Shown here in pieces: positions 35,825-47,760 of a stretch of DNA of 64,000 bases. Source of the DNA: Sisyra terminalis (taxonomy: Eukaryota; Arthropoda; Insecta; Neuroptera; Sisyridae); the NCBI GenBank assembly GCA_958496175.1, contig OY292278.1:47492001-47556000 (forward strand), written 5' to 3'. A model generated the notes under the pieces. The model was not told the DNA's origin, did not search any database, and saw nothing but the letters and a program-made list of their open reading frames with translations. Position numbers and translations under genes: made by a program. Each line of letters starts with the position of its first letter. The stretch's first letter is position 1.

Positions 35825-37145
35825 TGAAAGAAAAAAGTAGTTTGAAAAAGTCTAGAAAAGTAAGTTTTGATTATAATAAAGAAATAAAAAAAATAAAGGA
35901 TAATTGGGATGTACTTTAGGCCACAAAAGTATTGTATTAAAGGCAACAAAAGGCCTAATGCCGTTCCCTAGTAAGGATCCGGATCATTATCTACAAGGCC
36001 ATATCCTACACTTGGTGTTCATCAAAAATGAAAATTACCATCAAAAGATAGGTTTATAAAAATCACTGAACAATGTGGAGGAACACCACCGTCCAAAAGC
36101 ACAATAAAGGGATGATGAGACTACCACTCCTGAAATTAACAAATCTAATATTAGATCTAGATCTAGGTGTTAAAAAAAAGTAGATCCTAGTAGAAATGGA
36201 CATAAGAACCAACCACTGGGCAATGAGAAAGTATTTGCATACAAAACTGTTACTGGAGTAACAATTATAATAGCTTTAAAAAATCTTGCGATTTTGGAAG
36301 AAAAATATTTTCTAAATCGATTTCTTATCAAAATTTGAAAAATTAAAAAAAATATGATATCAGAGCTTTAGGATTAAAGGCATTAAACAGCAACTACAAA
36401 ATCTTCTTGAGTTGTAAAAGAAAAAAATAGTTTTAAAAAGTCTAGAAAAGTGAGCTTTTGATTAATATAAAAATAAAGCTTTTAAGCTCGTTATAAATTG
36501 AATATTACCAGTGTTAAAGGGTTGAAAAATCAGAAAAAAACGTTCTATTTTATGAGGTCAAGTATGGACAAACTCAAAGGATAGTTTTGAAGAAAATATT
36601 TTCCTTCACTTTTTCATACAAAATAAAATATTTAAGGGAAATATTTCTATAGGTTTTGACCTAAAATTGCCCTCAAATCGATTTCTCTACGAACCAAAAT
36701 TTCTTTCAAGTTTTAAAAGCACTAATTTAGATAGAATTATAATTTCGATCAACGTACGAAAAAAAAAATAAAGGTTGATTTGGAATTTTCTTTTAAAATA
36801 ATAAGAAACTGTTAAATCCTTGAACAGTTTCAATCTTTTCTTTGATAATTATTGCTAGTTTTTAAAACTGCTCCATATTTTGGTACTGTGCCTAGTGATC
36901 AAGTAGAGGCATAGGGAGATTCCTCCACTGGGAGTGATCTCCATCACGTCAGCTCCGGTCATCAAATCGGATTAGGACCTAGATAGACCTAGTATAGGAC
37001 CTAGATCTTTTCAGATCTCATCTTTCCAAAAAATTTTAAAAAAAAAATAGAGAAATTTTTTTTTCATGGAAAACAGCAATTACTTCAAAGATTTTTAATT
37101 GGAAAAATTCGAGAAAAATTAGCAGTGGATTTCTTTAAAAAGTAA
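35825..37145 (+). repeat. Dispersed repeat R36, copy 1
   Basis: This is the reverse complement of 51545-52850 over most of its length. Shared blocks include GGATCCGGATCATTATCTAC, ATCACTGAACAATGTGGAGG, TTACTGGAGTAACA and GATCTCCATCACGTCA. A 50 bp segment with AAAAAGTCTAGAAAAGTAAG occurs twice inside (35838-35885 and 36420-36470). No coding sequence or element ends are clear. It may be a decayed transposon. Confidence 0.75.
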
Positions 37146-38092
37146 AAGTTTTTAAAGCACATTTTTCATTAAAATTAAAGAAAATTTTTATCTTTATTCT
37201 AACGTACGAAAAGAAACATATTAAGGGATGATTGCAACAGTTCTTCAACCTTAAATAACCCCAAGTTCTTTTTTTTTAAAACCATAAAGTCTGTATAATT
37301 TTAAAAACTGTAATTACAGTATAGGTACAATTTTGATCAGCATACCGAAGAATTGAAGGCAGAATATAAAAATAAAATGTTAAACTTTTGAATAAATTCA
37401 ATTTTTTTTTGGTTAATTATTGATTGTTTTTAAGATTGCTTCATATTTCTGTAGAGTATTACGAGCTTTAACTCATTCCTCCAATAGTCCATACTATTAA
37501 AATAAAATATTCTACTGCGATTTATCTTTTCTTTGAAAAATGTGTATCACCATTTATATTTTTGCATTATAAGTCTCCGTGTATTTAACTTTATTATAAA
37601 AGTATTCCATTTTAGTATAAAAACACGTTAACTGTAATTGTTGCAGCAAAATTCAAAAAAAAATTCAAAAATTTGAACATATCACTAGTTCCTAGAAGTT
37701 TTAATTATTCTTTTGCAAAATTTTAAAGTACAAAAAAAAAATAGGTGACTAGGCAAAAGTGCAGCAAATTTCCAAAAATTTCAATGCAAGTCATACATAC
37801 AAAGATTTCTATTGAAGTCTGAACAAGAATTGCGAACAAATAATTATAGGAAAAATTTGCTCTTTAAAAAAGTTTGGCAAATTCTTCTTCCCAACTTTGG
37901 AGATGGTTACGTTTGTTATATTTTTTTTCGATTCAACCAATTTGATCCACATCTCGAATACTTGAATTTCGTTCATATTGGTCTACTTTTAACAAGTAGC
38001 TTCCATACTTCATGGAAGAATGGGGAATATGTAGAATTTTATCTTTTGCAACTTGATTTTGTCGTTGAGGTATTTACTTTATTATTATTTGT
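37146..38092. other. AT-rich, no gene supported
   Basis: The 108-codon open frame at 37812-38138 runs into family X sequence and has no recognisable motif, so I do not count it as a gene. Confidence 0.35.
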
Positions 38093-38437
38093 GTATACAA
38101 TATATAGAATATATTGCGGTCCAATTTATGTAGTATAATTTAATATAATATAATACATAAAAATCATAGCATAAAAATAAATTGTGATTCGTCACAAATC
38201 AGTTACGGAGTGATCCAAACTACTTGGTGACCACTGAAGAAGATTGCTTGGCAATCGAAATACGTATCTGGGCAATACGTCACGAATATTTTTGCTTGAA
38301 CTTCTGTTCAAATTTATGTTTATGGTATGATTTATATATATTACTATATTAAATTATACTACATAAATTGGACCGCAATATATTCTATATATTGTATACA
38401 CAGTAGAACTGTTCAAAGTCAGCGAAAAAATCTAATT
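38093..38437. mobile_element. Family X, copy X2, head-to-head palindrome
   Basis: The outer end TGTATACAATATATAGAATA lies at the left and its reverse complement at the right (to about 38402). The left arm is shortened and the right arm carries the hammerhead-like motif. Beyond the right end, GAACTGTTCAAAGTCAGCGA also matches, inverted, the sequence just outside X3 (53083-53110). The mobile unit may therefore extend to about 38437. Confidence 0.75.
38228..38274 (+). ncRNA. Hammerhead-ribozyme-like motif, family X copy 2
   Basis: TGACCA (stem I, one mismatch with the closing TGGGCA) is followed by CTGAAGA and an extra A. GATTGC TTG GCAATC is a perfect stem II, followed by GAA. ATACGTAT is a self-complementary stem III, and C occupies the expected cleavage position. 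This is the best-preserved X copy. A stem III with no loop would work only if two copies pair, as described for minimal hammerheads of Penelope-like elements. Confidence 0.55.
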
Positions 38438-41400
38438 TTGATTTATTATTATTTATTTTGCCTTTGTGATCCAAAATCGAAGGTTTACTGTGCCATTTTT
38501 GCTACTGGTTAGCATATTTCATAGTTTGTAAATTTATTGCCTCTTTTTCTAGCTTAGTTGCTTATTTTTTAGACTGAATTTTAGGAAAATACTAATGGTT
38601 TTTCTTAAGGAAGTTCATATGTAGCCCTTATATCAAGTAATTTTGTTGTGAATTTTATAATACTCTCTGCAAATTTTCTATGTTATTGGAAATTTTTTCT
38701 TCCATCATCTACATATACAATATTTTCACTGGTATTCCATTAATAACAACGCCTGATATTTCGTGGTGAAGAAAAGATTCATCTTTGGCGGAGTCCTTTC
38801 GGTATTTCTAAATTTATTAACTTTTCATTCTCGACTACTGTTGGTTTTTGGTTGGTAATACAAATTTTCTATAAATCTGATATTTCTATTATATAAAGCT
38901 ACTTTTTTTAATTGTTGCATGAAAATCTTTCTTATTTAATTATTGTATGATTTTTCCTTCTTTTTGAATCTTCTGCAACTATTTAACAAATTTTATTAGT
39001 TGCATAAACTTTTAAATAATATATACTCTAAAGAATTCACAACATAAATCATAACGATGATATCTGATCATATTAATTTCACCTGCTAATTATGCACCCT
39101 TTCACACCTTTCAAAACAAATTATTAATTCTTATCGCTTAATTTCGATCAGTTAAAAGTGTTGAAGGGACATTTATTTTATTTTTTTTTTTACAAAAAAT
39201 TAAGATGTGAATAATTCAATTTGACGAGTACATTAATTTTTACACGACCCAAAGGTGTTAATTAAGGCATTTCAAAAAAAAATCAATTCTCCGCTTACCC
39301 CCGGTCCCATTCGGTACCACCTGCTCCACATATATGCATTTTTAATTTTATCACTTGTTTTCATCACACCCTTGCATCGCACACCCCGTCCTGTCCTAAT
39401 CAATTAAATTTGTCGGACGCATTTAATAAATGTTTAAAAACCTTTTTATTAAAATTAAAATACAACAAAGGAACAATGGAGACCTTTATAGTACAATGTT
39501 AAAAAAAAAAACGTAAATCCTTTAATCCGATCCATCAAATTTATCCATTTTACCACCTCCATATCGGTGATATAAAAGCGAGTCGAGATTTTGCTGGGAT
39601 TGGAGCATGTTATAAACAAGTGTGAAATATTTCGAGAGATTATATTTTCACTTTAATATAATTTTAATCGGCTTAATTGGTCGGAGATGGGGATGTAATG
39701 AAAGGGGAAACTTTCAAGGGTAGGAGAAAAGTTAATGGGACGAGGGAAGGAAAGTTGAATTTGAATGATTATTTTCAATAGAGATTTTAATTGCAACTCT
39801 GATGATTTTAGGTATTTGAATGTTTCAGTTGAAATTTATGAGCTTTAAAAGCTCGAGATGTTTTTAAATTTGTTGACTAATTATTTGCCATTAAAAGCTC
39901 TGTAATATTTTCTAGATCCCCTTAAATTTTCTGTTTTAAAAATGAGTTTTAAATCAAGGTACATTAACTTTAGTTTTTTGAACCATTTTTGGAAAAAAAG
40001 TTCTTAAAAATTTTTTTTTCCCTGTTTTCATGTATTTGAAATCTGTCCCTGGATAATGAGCAAAGGGTCTAGCAGGATCCACATGGCGAGTTGGCTCCCA
40101 AATAGGAACCTAGGTCGAAACTTATGTTAAAATATTGGCTTTATATACAAACACATATTATATACTTTTCGAGGCCAAATTCCTCTTGGACCTTGAGATA
40201 TGGGCAAAAATGTCCCCCCCCCATGGCTATTTTTCAAAGTTATATATCTCAAAAACTAATTAAGCTAGAAAAGTGAAACTAATGCGAGGCTGTAGATTAT
40301 TTTACAGAGTATATCATATATTTTTTTTAAATTTTTGGTTAAAAAAATTATACAAAAAAAATCCAAAAAATAAATAAAATAATTTCTTTTTGTGTGTTTT
40401 CTTAACGACAATCGAAGGGTTGGAAAACTGTTGCCAAGTATCATATACCTAACACTGAATTTTTAAATTTTCTGCTAAAGACAGGTTCTGTTTACCGCGA
40501 GTTTGAATTGAGGAATTCTATGAATTTTTTGCCCAAAACTTTATGGATTTACTGAGGAGGAAGTTACGTCTAACCCACACAACAAAGGATATGCACAGAA
40601 CCCCTGCAATAATGGGAAAAATTGATGCACTTTTGTGAGGACATAATGGCATATGTTGCACACAAATCATAAAAAAAAATGCCCAAAAATTTAGATTTAC
40701 CAAATGTTCACATTATTTCGTCAATACAAATTCCTAGAATTGGCAAATTTCAGCCAGTAATTATTCCACATGAATATTTCGGCAAACTATTCTAATTTGC
40801 CTTTTTAATTTGCAATGCTCAACATCCATCCAAATATTCCATAAAATTTGCAATTTTTTTTTATTGGTATTCAAAAGACGAACTCGTGTATAATTGTTTC
40901 TCACTAGCACAAAAATGTTTCCTTCTGGTAAGAATTTTATTACAAATTGTAATTTTTTTTTTATTTTTAATTGTAAACCTCTTCTTTCATGGTTTGCGAA
41001 ATCGTAATGATTATTATGCATGCAAATTGATTTTCCTCCATCGCCCACGCCGCTCTCCACCCCCCGCTCTTGTACATATTTACGTACTTGTAATTCTTAG
41101 CTCGAAATATCCACACATAAAATATACGTACTATACACAAAAGTCGTAAATAAATTTTTTCTCTCATTCTTCTATTATAAATCAACTAATCACCGACAAA
41201 TTTACATTAATCATTAACAATACAACGTTTTGTCTATTTTCTCCCGTTTATCAGATGCTAGACGAAAATCGAACGATTTAATGCGATCGCCAAAACGAGC
41301 ACAAGTGAAATAGAACATAGATAATAACGGATGATAAAAGTTGGCGTTGGATTGTATATCCGTTTCCGGTTTCTCAAGCGTTTATTTTAAATTTTACATT

Positions 41401-42589
41401 TTCTAAATAAATATAAATAATTTGTAGATTTCTTGATTATGTTTCTTCGAAACCAATTGTAGTGGGAGTGCAAGACAAAGAAACAAATATAAGGTAAACG
41501 CATAAAAAAAGGACCACTTTCTCCACCATTACCATGCATTTAAAACACACGCAAACATTTTTCTCATTCCAAATGTTTTTTTCTCAGAAATCTCTTCCAT
41601 CTTTTGCTTAAATTGATTAAAATTTCAATTTACAACTTTGGAAAAATCTCATCATTGCAGTGGATACAAAACTTTTCCACCACCTGTAGATTTTCCACCC
41701 TATTGTAGACCGCATTTTATTGATGTGTGTGTTCCCTGAAGAAGGCACATCGTGCAATATAATGGTTGCACACGGCCAATATAAGTTGTCAAAAAATATT
41801 TTCATATTTTCATGAGAAAGTTTTCGTTTGGATGGCTGTAGGAAAAGTGTGTCTTGAGTCGATCCCCTAAGTGTATGATTTAGTGGTGCACCGAAGTTAG
41901 GGGTGGGAAATATTGGGGATATTTGTCCGTATGTTTATGGCAATGATGATGATGGTGTTAGAAGCATTTCTTTTACGAGGGGTCCCCGACATAGTAAATC
42001 ATCGCCATCAATTTTTTATGTGGTGTCGCTGTAATTTGTGTGGGTAATTGCTTTTTGGATCTTGTCGATGGTGAATAATATTTATAAAAGTTATATTTTC
42101 TTTAGTTTGAGAAAATTTAGTCGACCAGGCCGTTATATGTCTAACCGAAAATGATTTTGTCATTTTTTCATAAACTGGTCAGAAGAAATTTGCATGGTGA
42201 AGGAAATATCGTCAACCTAAAGTGTTAATTACCTTAATCTATTGACAGAGGAAGAAAAGGTCTTTGTTTCATATTATATTTTGAAATTTCTTTGTTTATA
42301 ATAATTTATCAATTTGTTACCAAAAAGAATTTTGTATTCTCTTTCTAAAGGAACAAAAAAAAAAGTCATTAAAAATGGACTTAGCAGGGTAATCCTTAAG
42401 GTTGATGATATTTTCCTCTACCCAAGTACTAGTGTAACAAAGAGGCCTGGAAATTCGATTTTTCCAACTATTTTTTATTTCTTTCTTCTCCTATCTCTTC
42501 AATGGTAATCACTCAAAGAATTTCTCTAAGAGAATGCAATAGTTTTCCAATGTCTTATGCATTATTTTGCTAATCCATCTATGGGTTAT
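38438..42589. other. Long stretch without genes; unique islands in AT-rich DNA
   Basis: No coding region that I can support. GC-richer unique patches occur at about 39290-39420, 39540-39740 and 41030-42060. A C run (40213-40222) lies in a segment with CTCAAAAACTAATTAAGCTA that has the flavour of the foldback arms but lacks a visible partner. Short open frames near 40760-41185 overlap on both strands and show no motif. Confidence 0.35.
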
Positions 42590-45000
42590 GAAACCTAATC
42601 CATCGAAAAATCTCGGGACAGTTTCGATTAGGTATCGAAAAAAAAAATAGGAAAATTTCTGATTTTGTAGTTTTTTTTTTCCAAATTTTATAGGAGACTA
42701 ATTTTTCTTGGCTCTTCTTTTCAGTTGACAGGCTAGTGAGTACCACGGGTAAGGCACAAGGATACTTAGAAATTAAAGTTGATATTGAAGTTATACCCTT
42801 TGGAAATCGTTTTATTGCTGGAATATACAATTGCTGGAATATTACTTAAAAAAAACTATGATTTTCCTTCACCTTGCAAGTTTCTTCTTGACAATTGGTA
42901 AAAGAATGAAAATTTATTTTCTAAGTCTAGAATTACAGTTATTTCTTAGGCCAATTCGACATGAACTGGGCATTAAGGGGAGAAGCTGGTTTAGAGCGTG
43001 AAAAAATGGGCATAATTTATGAATTTTTGTGACTCAACAAAAAGATCAATCGAAAATCTGTGGAAAAGGTTTTATAATTTAGGTTTTAATATACAAATAC
43101 AAATTTTTTCGTGTCAATTAAATTCAAAATGGCGGCTGTTCAGCATTTCTTCGGAGGCGCCTCATTTTTTAGACGGATCCATGGCCGAAGATGTAACCTC
43201 CTTAATTTTGGTCCTGGAACAAAATCCTGAAAATTTTTAGTTTCTATATAACAACAGCAAGAGACGTACTTAGGATTTTTTCGATATTTTGTTTTTTCGC
43301 GAAATGGTACACGTTTGAACAAAACATTAAAATTTTCACTATAAAAAAACGACAAAATTGTTGATTAAAAAAAACTATGCAATATAAAAAAAAGTCCTTC
43401 GTACGACTCCGGAGAAAGGTATTTCGAATATACTGTCAAAATTTCGTATAGATCGGTGAAGATTTGTTCGAGTTATGTCTTCGGCCAGTTCAAAAAAAGT
43501 AATTTCGAGAAAAACGCGTTTAAAGTTTTAAGTACTATAAAATCATATTAAATGCGTATATACCTTTAATCTGCGAAAGTTTGGGCATTTAGACATTTTT
43601 ACCGGCATCCATCCTTTGGTATGTTATTTTTAAGACCCTAAAGTACCTATTAAGATAAAAAAAAAATCGGTTTCTTCAAAATTCTAGACCAGCTTCCCCC
43701 TTTAAGGGATTCCTAGGAATGGTTTCTAGTACAATGAAAAAAAGAAAAATATGGAGATTATAGTTTTATATATGTGCCTTGCAAATTTATGATACATTTT
43801 CTAAATATCATTTGACTTGGCCCTTTTTTTTGAGATTGATCCTGAGGTTTTATAGTCAAATTTTAAACAATATTTAAACTTTTAAGGCATATAAAAATAT
43901 ATTTTAATAAATAACACACTAAAGCTCGAGAAAATATAAACATTTTCAAATGAAATTACAAGTTAAAAAATTAACAAAGATTGTTAAAAATCACTGCAAC
44001 CAAAAATTGTTCTTATATTTCACTATTCGAAGGAATCATACTTGTATCTTGTCTTACAAATTTTAAAAGTTACATTTTGGAAATTTTCTTCGTTACTTTT
44101 GTTCAATAGTGGTTTCAACTTTTATTGTTTTGTATTTCTGGTGCTCAGAAAATCTCTGGACAGTTTCGGTCAGGTATCGAAAAAAAAATTAGGAAAATTT
44201 CTTATTTTTTCTATATTTTATAGGAGACTCATTTTTTCTGGCTCTTCTCTTCAATTGACAGGCTAGCGAGTAGCACGGGTAAGGCACAAGGATACTGAGA
44301 AATTAAAGTTGATAATTTTATACCCTTTGAAAATCGTTTTATAGAACACCCAATTAACAATTTCTTCACAATTGCTGGAATATTACTGAAAAAAATTGAC
44401 AGGGGAATGAATGCTCGAGTAGGGCACTAAGGTACTGAAAACTTACTCAATTTTAGTCAAAATCACTAAATTATCAATTCGCACGTGGCATGAAGTCTAC
44501 CTTATCCATTTTTCTGGTCTACAAGATTCATCACTCTTATAAAAAATATATTTATTTTAAAATGGACAAAGTGGTGATCGATATATTATCGATATATTAA
44601 AAATGTCAAAGTTTTCCAAATTTACTGTCTATTATCTAAGTCTAGATTTAAGTCTTTGGGGCCACCACTCGATGCATTTTTAAAGTGGCCCTCAATATCA
44701 TTTGGCTTGGCCACCCTTGTAATTAACGTAGAGGTCCCACAGTAAAACTTTGAATGAAATTTAAACATATAAGTCATATCAAAAGATATTTTAATAAATA
44801 ATTAACCAAAATTCGGTAAAACAGAAAAATTTCGAAACACAATTGTTAGTCAAAATATTAACAATGATTTTAATAGCTCAATGGAATAAAGTTTTTTTTA
44901 ATCTCACCGTTTAAAGGGATGCAACTTCTACTTATTACTACAAATTTCAAAAGTTTTACTTTGGTCCTAAATTGGTTCCAATGTTAATGGTTTTGTATTT
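42590..45000 (+). repeat. Degenerate tandem duplication, unit about 830-890 bp
   Basis: The segment with GACAGTTTCGATTAGGTATC, TTGACAGGCTAGTGAGTA and GGTAAGGCACAAGGATAC (42590-42855) recurs at 44145-44396. The segment with ATATCATTTGACTTGGCC and TTTTAATAAATAA (43795-44075) recurs at 44685-44965. Removing the MITE at 42977-43701 from unit 1 gives units of similar length in head-to-tail order. No coding recognised. Confidence 0.65.
42977..43701. mobile_element. TTAA-flanked MITE, copy 1 (725 bp)
   Basis: The ends GGGGAGAAGCTGGTTTAGA and TCTAGACCAGCTTCCCCCT are inverted and flanked by TTAA (42973-42976 and 43702-43705), the piggyBac-type target. It is nearly identical over its full length to 58814-59543. 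Open frames inside (43019-43240 plus, 43140-43355 minus) overlap each other and show no transposase motif. It is therefore non-autonomous. Confidence 0.88.
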
Positions 45001-46872
45001 GAATTTCTATGTTTAAGTTTAGAGGGTGAGATTATAACCTTATTTAAAGATTTTTTTAAGCTGCTGAAATTTTGGATTTGGTAATTTTAGTAAAATTAAA
45101 AAGACCAATGATCAAAAGCTTTCGTAGTTTCGTCAACTAAACAATCGTATTCGTATTTATGATTTTTATAATAAAAAAGAGTTTTAAAAGTACGATAGCA
45201 GGATTTTAAGAAATACCATATTATGGCCCTATTTTGGATGAAGGAAAATCCCTAGTTGAAATTTCCATACAGTAAAAGACGGGCAACACCAAATTGCAGC
45301 TAGTGAAGGTCAAGTGGTGGTTGAAATACGATAAGTCTTTAAATTGCTAGTGAATTGGGTACTCTTTTGTCCAAAGGAGTAAGAAATTACTTCAATAGTT
45401 GAATGACTGATGATTCACAAAATTGAAAAGAAAAAAGAAATTTTCCGGTTATTTTCCTCAAAACTATCATTACTTGAAATTTAAATTTATGCCATGCGAT
45501 TCGGCTAACGCTCATTGGTTGGTTGAATCCGGGATACCTATTGGGAAAATTATATATGGTGCATTCCATAGTGACTGGTGGGACATTTGACTTTAAATTT
45601 CGACTAATTATGAGCTATAATTAGATGATTGAAACTAGTAGAATTATAAAATGTATCTCATATTATAGAAAAATAACCAATTAATAACATCACTTAATAA
45701 AAAAAATCTTTTTTTTTTCGTAGTTTCTTGTAATTGTCACTTGTGAATTAGTGTGACTAGTGGGACACCAAAAAATCCTTCTCTCTTACTATGGTGCACT
45801 TAAAGACAAATTTCAGTTCGACTACTAAATTTTCAATAGAGATTTTCTTCCTTCTACTATATTTATCTTACATTATTTCATTTTCATCAAGTATTAGACT
45901 AATTTCTTACATAGAAGAAATTAAAAAAAAAATATTGTGCCTGACGGGACAAGTACAAAATGCGTTAACAAAATTTTTCGTTAATGACACTTTTATATTT
46001 TTTCTATCTTTGTATTGTTAATTGGGCAACGTATTGGTGGAGGTTTTTGATTTAAGGTAGAATTTTATTTATTTCTATACATTTATATATTTTCGGTGAT
46101 ACAAGAATATCGTTTAGACTTAAATTTTTTCTATAATTTCCCAGTAAACATTAAATTAATTTTTATTCAATCATTATCCTAGAAGAATAAAGTCCAGTGT
46201 CTTATATTATTGGAGTCTGATGATGTTGCCGTCAAATAATAACTAATGCTTTTATCAGCTTTAAAATAATGGTGTTTTCTTATTTTTTTACATTTTTAAA
46301 ATAATGTTGCTAACAGGAACATTTGCCATGGATACATGTACTAACTTGTACTCGAAAGTTAGACAAACCAAAAAATCGATTTTTTATCGTTTTAGAAAAA
46401 AATCTTTTCGTATTAGTAAAATTTATACTTTTTATTATAAGTAAGGGCTAAATTTAAAATAATAAGAGGAATTATTAATTCAAAGGCATTTTTCTATTTC
46501 TCATGGAATGCTCCATAAAGTAATAAAAGGGTGCTCACTGGGTACTCATTACCTGCAGCATCATCTAGTATAGGGCAAAGAGATATGAAAAATATTATTT
46601 AACCCATATGGGTGGAAGAACAGAAATGAGATAACTTAAAAAGCTTAACAAATTCGAATTTAGGTCAGTAGGTCAAAACTATGAAATCCATTAATTTGGA
46701 AAATTTTCATTTTCAGAGTCATTAATCAATAATCTAAATTGCCTGAGCTTAATACTTTAAGTTTCACCTATCATCTCTTAAGCTTTAACAAATGGATAAA
46801 TGCAATGAGCTTTTAACTATCAAAAAACCTAACTTTATACAAAAATTTTAATGTTATTTGAAACTTTTTTTT
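45001..46872. other. AT-rich, no gene recognised
   Basis: Short open frames only. Two direct phrases, ACTGGTGGGACATTTGAC (45575) and GACTAGTGGGACACC (45755), are similar, but I cannot place them in a larger unit. Confidence 0.35.
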
Positions 46873-46940
46873 TTAAATAAGAAAACAATTAAGGTTGTTT
46901 AAGATCGGGTTTTTTTATTTAATATTTTTACTATTCAATC

Positions 46941-46977
46941 AGCTACGTTTCGTTACGTATAGCAACTTCATTAGGCT
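46941..46977 (-). ncRNA. Hammerhead-like motif, family Y left arm
   Basis: On the minus strand AGC (stem I) is followed by CTAATGA (one change from CTGATGA) and an extra A. GTTGC TATAC GTAAC forms stem II with one wobble, then GAA, ACGT as a minimal stem III, A at the cleavage position, and GCT closing stem I. Confidence 0.4.
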
Positions 46978-46986
46978 ATTTATAGA

Positions 46987-47023
46987 AGCCTGATGAAGTT
47001 ATAATACGTAACGAAACGTAGCT
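46987..47023 (+). ncRNA. Hammerhead-like motif, family Y right arm
   Basis: AGC, then CTGATGA and an extra A. GTTAT AATAC GTAAC forms stem II, closing with a U-G wobble, then GAA, ACGT, A and GCT. Compared with GTTGC and GTTAC in the sister copies, the changes keep stem II paired. Confidence 0.5.
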
Positions 47024-47388
47024 AATTGAATAGTAAAAATATTAAATTAAAACAACCGATCTTAAACAACCTGAATTGTCTTGTAATTAAAAAAAAGTAC
47101 TAGTTTTATGTAAATAAGTTAGAATTCAAGACCCAGCTCCAATTCCGAAATAAATATTTCTCCCAAAACCACTACTGTACTGGGCATAACGTCGAATTTA
47201 AAGTTTTAACAATTTAACGAAACCTAATTCCCAATAATTACGATCATATACGAATAATTATAACGTTATTCGTTTTATATATGCAACCACTACAAAACGA
47301 TACATACATATTCAAAATATTTGAATTTTATACAAGGTAATTTATATGAAACTATCTGGAATTCATCACACACGATTGACGTATCTAT

Positions 47389-47657
47389 ACTAGACTGACC
47401 CAAAAAAATCGACTATTTTTTTTTTTGAAAAGCATATCGAAAATATTGTTCAAGATGCAAAAAAAAAATCGGGAAGTTTTGGGCCCTTAATATTAATATT
47501 AAGAGGTCTATCATCTTTAATTTTAATTTTTTATTTGTGCTTTCATTTTTGCGTCAATGCTGTCAAACTATCAAAGTAAAAAAATTCATCTGCACATATA
47601 TTTATAGAAAATTAAATTCCCTACAAAAAAAGTTTCTTTAAAAATTTTGAAAAAAAT
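47389..47657 (+). mobile_element. Single foldback arm (FB5) cutting a family Y copy
   Basis: It starts ACTAGACTGACCCAAAAAAA, close to the FB2 end. It then has TATCGAAAATATTGTT, the CCTTAATATTAATATTAAGA box and CCCTACAAAAAAAGTTTC. No second arm is seen. At 47656 it abuts a family Y copy that has lost its CTGA box. Confidence 0.6.
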
Positions 47658-47760
47658 GAAGTTACGATACGTAACGAAACGTAGCTAATTGAATAATAAA
47701 AATATCAAATAAAAAAACCGATCTTAAACAACCTGAATTGTTTTCTTATTTAATAAAAGC
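47658..47760 (+). repeat. Family Y partial copy
   Basis: It contains GAAGTTACGATACGTAACGA, in which GTTAC/GTAAC is a perfect 5 bp stem II, and CGATCTTAAACAACCTGAAT as in 47047-47070. The start of the ribozyme-like motif is missing. Confidence 0.65.

Larger units (their letters stand above)
46873..47092. mobile_element. Family Y head-to-head palindrome
   Basis: The arms 46873-46977 and 46987-47092 are inverted copies sharing TTAAGATCGG / CCGATCTTAA and TTTTTACTATTCAAT / ATTGAATAGTAAAAA. Each arm begins at the centre with a hammerhead-like motif. A third partial copy lies at 47656-47760. Confidence 0.75.

Noticed and set aside
43019..43355. Overlapping open frames on both strands in the TTAA MITE (and in its copy near 58957-59193)
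   Set aside because: They are opposite-strand shadows with no transposase motif, preserved only because the MITE copies are young.
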